Assembly: GCF_024539675.1 (NCBI RefSeq)
Contig: NZ_JAHHIT010000071.1
Coordinates: 1-52,153 of the forward strand
Origin: Streptomyces hilarionis
GTDB taxonomy: Bacteria; Actinomycetota; Actinomycetes; Streptomycetales; Streptomycetaceae
Length of the DNA: 52,153 bases
Direction of reading: 5' to 3'
The notes under the pieces were generated by a model. The model did not search any database. It worked only from the letters and a program-made list of their open reading frames with translations, and had not been told where the DNA came from. Made by a program: the position numbers and the translations under genes. Below, in pieces: positions 24,114-34,001 of this stretch; the first letter of the stretch is position 1, and each line of letters begins with the position of its first letter.

Positions 24114-26159
24114 TCAGGCGGTGGGCCGGCGCAGGACGGCGACCTCGCGGGGACCGAGGACGAGGACGCCCTCCGCGTCGCGGGCGCCGAGCAGCACCTC
24201 GCCGTCGAGGCCGGCCACCGGCACCGTGTCGTCGGTCCGGTTGACCAGGAACAGGAACCGTCCTTCAGGGCCGCGCCGAACGGTCAGCTCGACCGCCCCG
24301 CGGGCCTGCGCGGGGAGTTCGCTGTTCACGCCGGCCGGGTCCAGCAGGCGCGGCAGCAGCGAGCGCAGCCCGTCGACGCCGAGCCGGGTCGAGACGTACG
24401 AGGCCGAGCCCGAGCCCGTGGTCCGGCGGGTCACCGCGGGTCGTCCGGCGTGCACGCCGCCGCGGTAGTGCGCCAGGACCTCCGTGTCGCCGTCGGCGAG
24501 GGTGATCCGGTCGGTCCACAGCGTGCCGCGGGCGTCGCCGTCCAGCTCCACGCTCTCCCCGGCGAGCAGCGGGCCGAACTCCTCGATGCGGATGCCGAGC
24601 AGGTCGCGCAGCGCCCCGGGGTAGCCGCCGAGCCACACGTGGTCGTTCTCGTCGACGATCCCGGAGAAGTAGGTGGTGACCAGGTGGCCGCCCTGCTCGA
24701 CGTAGCGCGTGAGGTCCTTGGCGAGCTCGGCCGGCACGACGTGCAGCACGGGTGCGACGAGGACCTGGTGGCGGGAGAGGTCGGCGCCGGCGGTGACCAG
24801 GTCGGCCCGCACGCCCAGGGCGAGGAGCGCCGAGTACCAGTCGAGCGCCTCCTGCCGGTAGTCGAGCAGGGAGGTGGGGTGGGAGTCCTGCTCGCTGGCC
24901 CACCACGAGTCCCAGTCGTAGAGGATGCCGACGGCCGCCGCCTCGCGCTCCGAACCCGCCACCGGGGCCAGGGACTTGAGTTTGGCGCCGAGGTCGGCGA
25001 CCTCGCGGAACAGGTCGCTGTCCGCGCCGGCGTGCGGGACCATCGCCGAGTGGTACTTCTCGGCGCCGGCCGCGGACTGCCGCCACTGGAAGAAGCAGAC
25101 GGCGTCCGCGCCGTGCGCCACGTGCAGCAGCGAGTCGCGGGCCAGGTCGCCGGGGCGCTTCGCCACGTTCACGGGCTGCCAGTTGACGGCGCTGGTGGAG
25201 TGCTCCATCAGGAACCAGGGCCGGCCGCTCGCGATGCCGCTGACGAGGTTGGCGGAGAAGGACAGCTCGTCGCGGTCCTGCGGGCCGGGGTGCACGTAGT
25301 GGTCGTTGGAGACGAAGTCGATCTCGCTCGCCCAGTCGGGGTAGTTCATGCCCCTGGTGCCGCCCATCACCATGAAGTTGGTGGTGACGGGGATGCCGGG
25401 GGTGATCTCCCGCAGGATCTCGCGCTCCGCGACGAGGTGGTCCTTGAGCGCGTCCGAGGAGAACCGCTTGAAGTCCAGCTGCTGGGTCGGGTTGGGGTGC
25501 GAGGCGGCGAGCCGCGGCGGCAGGATCTGCTCCCAGTCGCTGTAGCGCTGCGACCAGAAGGCCGTGCCCCAGGCGTGGTTGAGCGCGTCGAGCGTGCCGT
25601 AGCGGGTGCGCAGCCAGACGCGGAAGGCGCGGGCCGCGTCGTCGGAGTAGTCGTGGACGTTGTGGCAGCCGAGCTCGTTGGAGACGTGCCAGGCGACCAG
25701 CGCCGGGTGGTCCTTGTAGCGGCCGGCGATCTCGCGGACCAGGCGCAGGGCGTGCTCGCGGAAGACGGGCGAGGTGGGCCGCCAGTGCTGACGGGCGCCC
25801 GGCCAGAGGGTCTCGCCGTTCGCCGTGACCGGCAGGATCTCCGGGTGGGCGGTGGTGAGCCACGGCGGCGGGGAGGCGGTGGCGGTGGCCAGGTCGACGC
25901 CTATGCCGCCCGCGTGGAGCAGGTCCATGACCTCGTCGAGCCAGCCGAAGTCCCAGGTGTCCGGACCGGGCTGGATGCGGGCCCAGGAGAAGATCCCCAC
26001 GGAGACGACGGTGACGCCGGCCTCCTGCATCAGCCGGACGTCCTCCTCCCACACGTCCCGGGGCCACTGCTCGGGGTTGTAGTCGGCGCCGTAGGCCAGA
26101 CGCGGGGCGGGGTCACCGTCCGCCCCGCGCAGCATGCGGGACTGGAGGGTGGAGATCAT
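24114..26159 (-). CDS. GH42 beta-galactosidase, intracellular
   Basis: 681 residues with no signal peptide, so it acts in the cytoplasm on imported oligosaccharides. The TIM-barrel domain starts YGADYNPEQWP and includes SVGIFSWARIQP. The acid/base Glu162 is in HVSNELGCHN and the nucleophile Glu319 in FLMEHSTSAVNW, the classic GH42 positions. A middle trimerisation domain (about 390-590) and a C-terminal beta domain follow. Start ATG 26159 has GGAAGGA upstream. GH42 enzymes release terminal galactose from galacto-oligosaccharides. The neighbours (ABC transporter for sugars, GH30, LacI regulator) place it in a galactan or arabinogalactan utilisation operon. Confidence 0.94.
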   Translation of the reverse strand: MISTLQSRMLRGADGDPAPRLAYGADYNPEQWPRDVWEEDVRLMQEAGVTVVSVGIFSWARIQPGPDTWDFGWLDEVMDLLHAGGIGVDLATATASPPPWLTTAHPEILPVTANGETLWPGARQHWRPTSPVFREHALRLVREIAGRYKDHPALVAWHVSNELGCHNVHDYSDDAARAFRVWLRTRYGTLDALNHAWGTAFWSQRYSDWEQILPPRLAASHPNPTQQLDFKRFSSDALKDHLVAEREILREITPGIPVTTNFMVMGGTRGMNYPDWASEIDFVSNDHYVHPGPQDRDELSFSANLVSGIASGRPWFLMEHSTSAVNWQPVNVAKRPGDLARDSLLHVAHGADAVCFFQWRQSAAGAEKYHSAMVPHAGADSDLFREVADLGAKLKSLAPVAGSEREAAAVGILYDWDSWWASEQDSHPTSLLDYRQEALDWYSALLALGVRADLVTAGADLSRHQVLVAPVLHVVPAELAKDLTRYVEQGGHLVTTYFSGIVDENDHVWLGGYPGALRDLLGIRIEEFGPLLAGESVELDGDARGTLWTDRITLADGDTEVLAHYRGGVHAGRPAVTRRTTGSGSASYVSTRLGVDGLRSLLPRLLDPAGVNSELPAQARGAVELTVRRGPEGRFLFLVNRTDDTVPVAGLDGEVLLGARDAEGVLVLGPREVAVLRRPTA

Positions 26160-26187
26160 GGCGGTCCTTCCGAAGGGTGGTACACGG

Positions 26188-26217
26188 GGGCGGCGCGGCC
26201 CGGGAGCCGCGCCGCCC
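26188..26217 (-). terminator. Intra-operonic hairpin between the sugar-binding protein and GH42 genes
   Basis: Perfect 12-bp arms, GGGCGGCGCGGC (26188-26199) and 26206-26217, close a 6-nt loop. It lies 59 nt after the solute-binding protein stop and 29 nt before the GH42 start on the leftward transcript. The same geometry as the hairpin at 24048 suggests that both tune stoichiometry. Confidence 0.7.
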
Positions 26218-26275
26218 GGCGTTTCACTGCGTGGGGATTACTGGCTGCTGATCAGTGCGTACCGGCTGGCGCCGG

Positions 26276-27613
26276 TCACTTCTCGATCGTGAAGCCCTGC
26301 TCCTGGCCGTACTTGACGGAGGCGTCCTGCCAGGCCTTCAGACCGGCCGCCAGCTTGGTGCTGGAGACGTAGGCCTTGCCGACCGTGTCGTTGAAGATCG
26401 AGTTCGCGTACGGCTGGAACGGGAGGTACGACCAGTCGCTCGCCACGTTGGCCGCGGACTCGGCGAAGATCTTGTTGGCCTCCTGGCCGTCGAAGTAGTC
26501 GAACTTCTTGCTCTGGAACGCGGGCGACTCCAGCTCCGCCTTGGTGGCGGGGAAGGCGCCTTCGCCGACCCGGGTGGCGACGCCGGGACCGGAGTTGGCG
26601 TACTCGGTGAACGCGTAGGCCAGTTCCTTGTTCTTGGCCAGCGCCGGGACGGCCAGCGAGCTGCCGCCGTTCTCCGCGCTCGCCTTGTCGCCCTTGGTCC
26701 ACGCCGGCATCGCGGCCGCGCGCCACTGGCCCTTGGCGTTCGGCACGCCGGTGGTGAAGTTGGCCGGCATCCAGGCGCCGGTGGCCAGGGTGGCGATGGT
26801 GCCGTCGCCGAGGCCCTTGTACCAGTCGTCGGTCCAGCCGCTGACCGGGGCGAGGAGCTTCTCGTCGATCAGCTTCTGCCAGACCGTCTCGAACTTCTTG
26901 GCGCCCGCGTCGTCGAAGTTGACGGCGACCTTGGTGCCGTCGACCTTGTAGGGACGCGAACCGGCCTGCCACAGCAGGGAGGTGGTGAAGCCCGGGTCGC
27001 CGAGGTCGTTGGCGATGTAGGCCTTGGGGTCGGCCTTGTGCAGCTTGCGGGCCGCGTCCAGGTACTCGTCCCAGGTGGTCGGGACGGCGATCTTGTACTT
27101 GTCGAAGACCGTCTTGTTGTAGAAGAGCGCCATCGGGCCCGAGTCCATCGGCAGGCCGTAGACCTTGGCGCCGTCGCTGACCGCGTTCCACGGGCCCGGC
27201 GTGTACTTGGAGGCGAGCTTGGCGGCGCCGTACGGGGCCAGGTCGGTCAGGCCCTTGGTGAGGGAGTACTGGCCGAGCGCGAAGTACTCGACCTGGGCGA
27301 CGTCCGGGACGCCCTTGCCGGCCGAGATCGCGTTGGACAGCGCGGTGTAGTGCTTGTCGCCGGAGCGCTCGCTGACCAGGTTGACCTTGACCTTGGGGTA
27401 CTTCTTCTGGAAGTCGGCGGCCACCGTCTTCAGGGTGGGCTCCCAGGCCCAGACCGTGATGTCGCCGCCCTTGTCCAGTGCGGCCTGGATGTCGCCGGCG
27501 GAGACGGCCTTGGTGTCGGAGTCGTCGTCCGAGCCGCCGCAGGCGGTCACGCCCAGGGCCAGGGTGGAGACGAGGGCGATGCCGCGCAGGATGCGGCTCG
27601 TTGTTCTGCGCAT
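26276..27613 (-). CDS. ABC transporter sugar-binding lipoprotein (family 1 extracellular solute-binding protein)
   Basis: 445 residues. A lipoprotein signal peptide ends in LALGVTAC, with Cys25 the lipidated residue. The mature protein begins GGSDDDSD and has the pattern of family 1 solute-binding proteins: ITVWAWEPTLKTVAADFQKKYP, GVPDVAQVEYFALGQY, DSGPMALFYNKTVFDKYKI and PTTWDEYLDAARKL. It captures oligosaccharides outside the cell and delivers them to the two permeases encoded just upstream. Substrate is inferred to be galacto- or arabinogalacto-oligosaccharide from the GH42 and GH30 genes. No ATPase gene is in the locus. As in many Streptomyces sugar importers a shared MsiK-type ATPase may serve it. 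Confidence 0.92.
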   Translation of the reverse strand: MRRTTSRILRGIALVSTLALGVTACGGSDDDSDTKAVSAGDIQAALDKGGDITVWAWEPTLKTVAADFQKKYPKVKVNLVSERSGDKHYTALSNAISAGKGVPDVAQVEYFALGQYSLTKGLTDLAPYGAAKLASKYTPGPWNAVSDGAKVYGLPMDSGPMALFYNKTVFDKYKIAVPTTWDEYLDAARKLHKADPKAYIANDLGDPGFTTSLLWQAGSRPYKVDGTKVAVNFDDAGAKKFETVWQKLIDEKLLAPVSGWTDDWYKGLGDGTIATLATGAWMPANFTTGVPNAKGQWRAAAMPAWTKGDKASAENGGSSLAVPALAKNKELAYAFTEYANSGPGVATRVGEGAFPATKAELESPAFQSKKFDYFDGQEANKIFAESAANVASDWSYLPFQPYANSIFNDTVGKAYVSSTKLAAGLKAWQDASVKYGQEQGFTIEK

Positions 27614-27702
27614 GGGGCTTCCACTTCTGCGTGGGTGGGACAGGTGAGGGTGGGGGTGGTGCGGGTGGTGCTCACATGTGGGGCTTGGGGGCGCCGCCCG
27701 TG

Positions 27703-28626
27703 TCACTCCTTGACGCTTCCGGCGGCGAGGCCGGACTGCCAGTACTTCTGGAGGAACAGGAAGGCGGCGATGAGGGGGATGATCGTGAGCAGGGATCCGG
27801 TGATGACCAGGTTGAAGATCACGTCGCCGCCGATGGTCTGCGCCTGTGAGCTCCAGGCGCTCAGACCCAGCGTCAGCGGGTACCAGTCGGGGTCCTTCAG
27901 CATGATCAGCGGGAGGAAGTAGTTGTTCCAGGTGGCGACCGTGGTGAACAGCAGCACGGTCACGATGCCGGGGGCCAGCAGCGGCAGCGCGACCTGGAAG
28001 AAGGTCCGCACCTCGCTCGCCCCGTCCATGCGGGCCGCCTCCAGCAGCTCGGTCGGGATCGCCTCGGCGGCGAACACCCACATCAGGTAGAGGCCGAACG
28101 GCGACACCAGCGACGGGATGATGACCGCCCAGGGGGTGTCGGTCAGCCCCATCTTGCTGAACATGAGGAAGGTGGGCACGGCCAGCGCCGTGGCCGGCAC
28201 GGCGACCGCGCCGATCACCACGGCGAAGACCGCACGCTTGCCGGGGAACTGGAACTTCGCCAGCGCGTAGCCGCCGAGCACGGCCAGCAGCGTCGCCCCG
28301 CCCGCGCCGAGCACCACGTACAGCAGGGTGTTCAGCAACCAGCGGCCGAAGATGCCGTCGTGGTAGGTGAAGGTGGTCCGGATGTTGTCCCACAGCGCGA
28401 AGTCGTGGGCGAACCACAGGCCGTTGGACTCGGCGAGGCCCGACTGGGTCTTCGTGGAGTTGATGACGAGCCAGATCAGCGGGACCACGGTGTAGAGGAC
28501 CATGAGGGCCATCAGCACCGTGAGCAGCACGTTGCGCTTCGGCTTGCCCGGGGTGTGCTTCTTGCGAGGGGTGCGCAGCCGGGGGGCCGCGCTCTTCGCG
28601 GGGGAGGCGGTGACGGAGGTGGTCAT
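27703..28626 (-). CDS. ABC sugar permease, MalG/LacG type
   Basis: 307 residues from ATG 28626. Six membrane segments are recognisable, the first near residues 30-55 (VLLTVLMALMVLYTVVPLIWLVI). The EAA loop, EAARMDGASEVRTFFQVALPLLAPG, contacts the ATPase. The C-terminus QKYWQSGLAAGSVKE is typical of the MalG partner. It forms the membrane channel with the permease encoded 4 bp upstream. The stop lies 89 bp before the solute-binding protein start, and the intervening leader is C-rich on the transcript. The two-permease/one-lipoprotein set is a CUT1 importer for di- and oligosaccharides. Confidence 0.94.
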   Translation of the reverse strand: MTTSVTASPAKSAAPRLRTPRKKHTPGKPKRNVLLTVLMALMVLYTVVPLIWLVINSTKTQSGLAESNGLWFAHDFALWDNIRTTFTYHDGIFGRWLLNTLLYVVLGAGGATLLAVLGGYALAKFQFPGKRAVFAVVIGAVAVPATALAVPTFLMFSKMGLTDTPWAVIIPSLVSPFGLYLMWVFAAEAIPTELLEAARMDGASEVRTFFQVALPLLAPGIVTVLLFTTVATWNNYFLPLIMLKDPDWYPLTLGLSAWSSQAQTIGGDVIFNLVITGSLLTIIPLIAAFLFLQKYWQSGLAAGSVKE

Positions 28627-28630
28627 CGGG

Positions 28631-29557
28631 TCACGCTCCCTTGCGCATGCCGCGCAGCTGGACGGCATAGGCGACGATCATCGTGATGACGCCCATGATG
28701 ATGGCCACCGTCGCGGAGTAGTTGTGCTGCTGGCCGTTGAAGGACAGCGAGTACGTGTAGAAGTTCGGGGTGAAGTCCGTGGTGATCGAGTTCAGCGCCA
28801 GCGGGCGCAGGATGCTCGGCTCGTTGAAGAGCTGGAAGCTGCCGATGATCGAGAAGATCGTCGCGATGACGAGCGCGCCGCGGATCGCGGGCAGCTTGAT
28901 CGCGCTGATGATCCGCCACTGACCGGCGCCGTCGATCTCCGCCGCCTCGTACAGCGAGGTCGGCACCACGCGCAGCGCGGAGTAGAAGATCAGCATGTTG
29001 TACCCGACGAACTCCCAGGTCACGATGTTGCCGATGGAGGCGAGCACCCAGTCGGGGGAGAGCAGGTCGGGCAGGGAGACGCCGAACGCGGAGTTGATGT
29101 CGCCCACCAGGCCGTACTTGGTGCCGTACATGAAGCCCCACATGAGGGTGGCGACCACGGCGGGCACGGCGTACGGCAGGAAGATCGTGATCCGGAAGAA
29201 GCCCTTGCCGTAGAGCCGGCCGCTGTCCAGCGCCAGCGCCACCAGCAGGGCGATGCCCAGCATGATCGGCACCTGGATCACCAGGAAGAGCGCCACCCGC
29301 CCGACGGCCGACCAGAACGCGTCGTCCTGGAGGGCCCTGGTGTAGTTGTCCAGACCGACGAACTGGTTGCCGCCGATGAGCTGGTCGCGGAAGAGGCTCA
29401 GGTAGATCGAGTACGCGATCGGCGCCAGGAAGACCAGCGCGAAGACCACCACGAAGGGACCGATGAAACCCCATCCCGTCCAGGAGCGGCGGTCCCGTTT
29501 CGCCGGAGGAGGTGCCGGCCGCGGCTCGGCGGCCACCGGCGGTTGCAGCGTCGTCAT
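28631..29557 (-). CDS. ABC sugar permease, MalF/LacF type
   Basis: 308 residues. After a Pro-rich cytoplasmic N-terminus, a membrane helix (GWGFIGPFVVVFALVFLAPIAYSIYLSLF) opens the transmembrane domain. The EAA loop is EAAEIDGAGQWRIISAIKLPAIRG. This is the first gene of the leftward operon, with GAGGA upstream of ATG 29557 and the two LacI-type operators 75-135 bp upstream. It pairs with the MalG-type permease to form a CUT1 importer. The stop overlaps closely with the next start (4-bp gap), supporting equal synthesis of the two channel subunits. Confidence 0.94.
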   Translation of the reverse strand: MTTLQPPVAAEPRPAPPPAKRDRRSWTGWGFIGPFVVVFALVFLAPIAYSIYLSLFRDQLIGGNQFVGLDNYTRALQDDAFWSAVGRVALFLVIQVPIMLGIALLVALALDSGRLYGKGFFRITIFLPYAVPAVVATLMWGFMYGTKYGLVGDINSAFGVSLPDLLSPDWVLASIGNIVTWEFVGYNMLIFYSALRVVPTSLYEAAEIDGAGQWRIISAIKLPAIRGALVIATIFSIIGSFQLFNEPSILRPLALNSITTDFTPNFYTYSLSFNGQQHNYSATVAIIMGVITMIVAYAVQLRGMRKGA

Positions 29558-29631
29558 GTCGTTCCTCGCTCGTCCAGAACTGGAGCCGGCGGTGTTGCGC
29601 GGAGATGTCCGGACGCCCCACCGCCACCATG

Positions 29632-29647
29632 ATGTTTACGTAAACAT
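29632..29647. promoter_or_regulatory. LacI-type operator, copy 1 (perfect palindrome)
   Basis: ATGTTTACGTAAACAT is a perfect 16-bp inverted repeat; with flanking G and C it extends to 18 bp (29631-29648). It lies between the divergent permease operon (start 29557) and the LacI gene, nearer the permease side. The alternating pyrimidine-rich, central CG form is typical of LacI-family operators. Confidence 0.85.
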
Positions 29648-29676
29648 CGGCCACGCAAGAGGCCGGGCAAGCTGTT

Positions 29677-29692
29677 ATGTTTACGTAAACAT
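29677..29692. promoter_or_regulatory. LacI-type operator, copy 2 (identical palindrome)
   Basis: An exact second copy of ATGTTTACGTAAACAT, 45 bp centre to centre from copy 1. It lies nearer to the LacI gene, so it may also control that gene by autoregulation. No third copy was found elsewhere in the window, including upstream of the GH43 gene. Confidence 0.85.
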
Positions 29693-29788
29693 CTGATGGC
29701 GGCATGTCTACACTGCCCCGATAACGATGGTCAAGGGTCGTCTGGGGGGACCGTGGCACCTGCGCCGACAGAGAGGTGGGGACACCGA

Positions 29789-30841
29789 GTGGACATGGCT
29801 CGAAGAACACCGGCCGACGTGCCCCGACGCGCCCGGGCCACCGCCTCGATGGCCGACGTCGCACGGCTGGCCGGAGTGTCGTCGCAGACCGTCTCCCGCG
29901 TGTCCAACGGTTACGCGGGCGTGAACGAGGAGACCCGGCAGCAGGTCCTCGCCGCCATGGCCGAACTCGGCTACCGGCCCAACAGCGCCGCCCGCGCCCT
30001 CAAGCGCGGCGAGTTCCGCACGATCGGCGTCATCACGTTCACGCTGTCCACCACCGGCAACGTGCGCACGCTGGAGGCGATCGCCACCTCGGCGGCCGAG
30101 GAGGGCTACGCGGTCACCCTGCTCCCGGTGGCCGTCCCCACCACCGACGAGGTGCGCGGCGCGTTCTCCCGGCTGGAGGAACTCGCCGTCGACGCGGTCA
30201 TCGTGATCATGGAAGTGCACCTGCTGGACGCGGCGACCGTCAAACTGCCGCCGCACGTCCAGGTGGTGGTGGTCGACTCCGACGCCGGGGACCACTACAC
30301 CGTCGTCGACACCGACCAGGCGGGCGGCACCCGCACCGCGGTCCAGCATCTCCTCGACCTCGGACACCGGACGGTGTGGCATCTCGGCGGGCCCGAGGGC
30401 TCGTTCGCCGCCCAGCGCCGCGCGGACGCCTGGCGCGCCGCGCTCACCGAGGCGGGCCGCACACCCCCGCCCCTGGTCCGGGGCGACTGGTCGGCGGAGT
30501 CCGGCTACCGGGCCGGCCTCGAACTCGCGGCCCAGCAGGAGTGCACCGCCGTCTTCGCGGCCAACGACCAGATGGCCCTCGGCCTGCTGCGCGCGCTGCA
30601 CGAGCGCGGCCGCCGGGTGCCCGAGGACGTCAGCGTCATCGGCTTCGACGACATCCCCGAGGCGAGCTCCTTCCTGCCCCCGCTCACCACCTTGCACCAG
30701 GACTTCGCCGAGGTCGGCCGGCTGTGCGTGCAGGCCGTGCTGCGCACGATGCGCCCGGACGGCTCCGAGCGCGGCACGACGCTGGTGCCCACCCGGCTGG
30801 TCCTGCGCGACAGCACCGCCCCGCCGCCCCCCGCGGGGTAG
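29789..30841 (+). CDS. LacI-family transcriptional regulator of the galactan locus
   Basis: About 350 residues from GTG 29789, which has GAGAGG 12 nt upstream; ATG 29795 is an alternative two codons later. The N-terminal DNA-binding region is a standard LacI HTH: TASMADVARLAGVSSQTVSRVSNGYAGVNEETRQQVLAAMAELGYRPN is visible as overlapping short motifs, including the hinge helix NSAARALK. A periplasmic-binding-protein-like effector domain with IGVITF, VVVVDSD, HRTVWHLGGPEGS and CTAVFAANDQMALGLL follows, and then SVIGFDDIPEA. It presumably represses the divergent transporter/hydrolase operon until a galactan-derived sugar binds. The two perfect palindromes upstream are its likely sites. Confidence 0.92.
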   Translation: MDMARRTPADVPRRARATASMADVARLAGVSSQTVSRVSNGYAGVNEETRQQVLAAMAELGYRPNSAARALKRGEFRTIGVITFTLSTTGNVRTLEAIATSAAEEGYAVTLLPVAVPTTDEVRGAFSRLEELAVDAVIVIMEVHLLDAATVKLPPHVQVVVVDSDAGDHYTVVDTDQAGGTRTAVQHLLDLGHRTVWHLGGPEGSFAAQRRADAWRAALTEAGRTPPPLVRGDWSAESGYRAGLELAAQQECTAVFAANDQMALGLLRALHERGRRVPEDVSVIGFDDIPEASSFLPPLTTLHQDFAEVGRLCVQAVLRTMRPDGSERGTTLVPTRLVLRDSTAPPPPAG

Positions 30842-30866
30842 TCGCCGACGCCCGACCGTCCCGTGC

Positions 30867-30900
30867 CGCGAGGTGCAGTCACCCGCGAGGTGCAGTCACC
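30867..30900. repeat. Perfect 17-bp tandem duplication after the LacI gene
   Basis: CGCGAGGTGCAGTCACC is present twice back to back (30867-30883 and 30884-30900). The bases flanking the pair, GACGCCCGACC..TCCCGTGCCG, also recur on both sides, so a roughly 55-bp stretch has been duplicated in part. No gene is seen in 30842-31027. It may be a recent slippage product or part of a terminator region. Confidence 0.7.
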
Positions 30901-31027
30901 GACGCCCGACCCTCCCGTGCCGTGCGCGAGGGGCGGGAGCCCGGGCGCACCCGCGGGCGGCCGCGACGCGCGACGCGCCCCACGGTGTCGTGTGCGGGCG
31001 CGAGGGGCTGCGCGGGGTGGGGCGTGG

Positions 31028-31681
31028 TCACCTCGGGTGTTCGCCCACGGCGCGGGCCGCGGTCCGCCAGGCCGTGGTGACGGCGAGCCGGGCGGCCGTC
31101 GTGCCGCGCTCCGTCTCGGCGGGCAGGCGCAGCGGAGCGCCCAGGTGGACGTGGCAGTGCGGACGCCGCACGGGCGCGGTGAGCGTGCCCGCCAGTTGCT
31201 TGGCCGCCGAACCCGAGGCGATCCGGCGGGCGCCCGCGTGGCCCACCGGCACGACCAGCGAGCCGGTCGCCTGCGCCAGCCGGGCGAGTCCCGTGCGGAA
31301 CGGCTCGGGCGCCGAGATCCCCGCGTCCCTGCGGCGCGGCAGTCCGCCCTCGCCGTAGAGCAGCACGTGCCGGCCCCCGGCCAGCGCCTCCGCCGCGGCG
31401 TCGAGAGCCAGCGCCGCGTGCGCCGAACGGCGGTGGACGGGAATGTGCCCCTCGCGCGTCAGCGCCCTGCCGAGCAGGGGGATGCGCCACAGCCCGGCGG
31501 TCGCCATGACCACCGGCTCCAGTTCGAACCGCCGCAGGGCGGTCATGACGACGGCGGGGTCGGCCATCGAGTCGTGGTTGGCCACGAAGATGGTGCCCGC
31601 GGGCAGGCGCAGCTTTATCTCGCTGGTGACGGTGAGCCGCCCGAAGAGCGGCGTCAGGGCGTAGACGGCACGGCTGAACAC
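31028..31681 (-). CDS. 1-acyl-glycerol-3-phosphate acyltransferase (PlsC) family protein
   Basis: 217 residues. The catalytic H-x4-D motif is in VANHDSMAD (about 34-42). The later motif YGEGGLPRRRD corresponds to the substrate-binding E-G-x-R block, and VVPVGHAGARR to the following conserved strand. Members transfer fatty acyl groups from acyl-CoA or acyl-ACP to lysophosphatidate or related acceptors at the membrane. There is no signal peptide, and an amphipathic N-terminal helix (MFSRAVYALTPLFGRL) may dock it to the membrane. Its substrate is unknown and it has no operon partner. It is transcribed leftward, away from the small membrane gene at 32049. Confidence 0.85.
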   Translation of the reverse strand: MFSRAVYALTPLFGRLTVTSEIKLRLPAGTIFVANHDSMADPAVVMTALRRFELEPVVMATAGLWRIPLLGRALTREGHIPVHRRSAHAALALDAAAEALAGGRHVLLYGEGGLPRRRDAGISAPEPFRTGLARLAQATGSLVVPVGHAGARRIASGSAAKQLAGTLTAPVRRPHCHVHLGAPLRLPAETERGTTAARLAVTTAWRTAARAVGEHPR

Positions 31682-32048
31682 GAGGGGCCTCCGGGCTGAG
31701 CGGTCGGAGCCCCAGTCTTCCGGCGGCGCGACGGCCGCGCCTGAGTACGGCTACTCACTTGCCGCCCCTCCCCGAACACCGGGGAAATGGGCCGGTGTTC
31801 GACGGGCGGTCGGGGGCATTCGGAGAACAGTCACATCGAAGGGGCGACGACACCGAGGCCGCACCGGATCCGCACACCGCACACCGAAGCACCACGAACG
31901 GACGACCCAAGCACCGCGGCAAGGCACCGGAACGGCCCCACGGAACGACCCGGCGGCACGACGCGCCGGACGGACCGCGACGACCCGCCCCGACGACCCC
32001 ACCACCACGCACCCAGCGAAGTCCCCACCCCGAAAGGACGGACCCCCC
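31682..32048. other. 367-bp intergenic region with a 10-bp perfect inverted repeat; no other gene seen
   Basis: It separates the leftward acyltransferase (start 31681) from the rightward 58-aa gene (start 32049). A perfect 10-bp inverted repeat, CGAACACCGG at 31773-31782 and CCGGTGTTCG at 31792-31801, has a 9-nt spacer. The right half carries CAC/CGA-rich low-complexity sequence. Both promoters must be here. I see no coding frame with a ribosome binding site on either strand beyond shadow frames. Confidence 0.5.
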
Positions 32049-32225
32049 GTGCTCGCCATCGTCTCGGCAGTGCTGTTTTTCATCTCTTTCCTGATCAACG
32101 CGGCGGACATCTCCACCAACGACACCTTCACCTCCACCAACTTCATGCTGATCGGCCTGATGCTCCTCGCCCTCCACGTCGCGGGCATCGGCAGCGGCTG
32201 GGCGGTCCGCGGCCGCCGGCGCTGA
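32049..32225 (+). CDS. Small two-helix membrane protein (58 residues)
   Basis: The frame from GTG 32049 encodes a hydrophobic N-terminal helix (VLAIVSAVLFFISFLINAA), then a polar loop with ADISTNDTFTSTN, then a second helix (FMLIGLMLLALHVAGIG). A basic tail, RGRRR, follows. GAAAGGA lies about 9 nt upstream of GTG. Codon use and length match small membrane proteins seen in other Streptomyces, as I recall. Function is unknown. The gene is too short for most ORF callers but the two hydrophobic blocks, the ribosome binding site and the intergenic setting support it. Confidence 0.75.
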   Translation: MLAIVSAVLFFISFLINAADISTNDTFTSTNFMLIGLMLLALHVAGIGSGWAVRGRRR

Positions 32226-32360
32226 CCACGCGCACGGGCCGGACGAGCCGGACCGCAGGAGATCCGGGGACGGCCGGCCGGCCCGTGGTCGCGGGCGGGC
32301 GGCCCCACAGGGAAAGATGGGACCGCAAGCCATGGTCAACCGATGTGGAGGAGCGGGCAC

Positions 32361-34001
<1,641 letters not shown>

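Noticed and set aside
22242..26372. 1376-aa plus-strand frame across GH30 and GH42
   Set aside because: It spans two unrelated enzyme genes and a terminator. Low-complexity composition shows it is a shadow.
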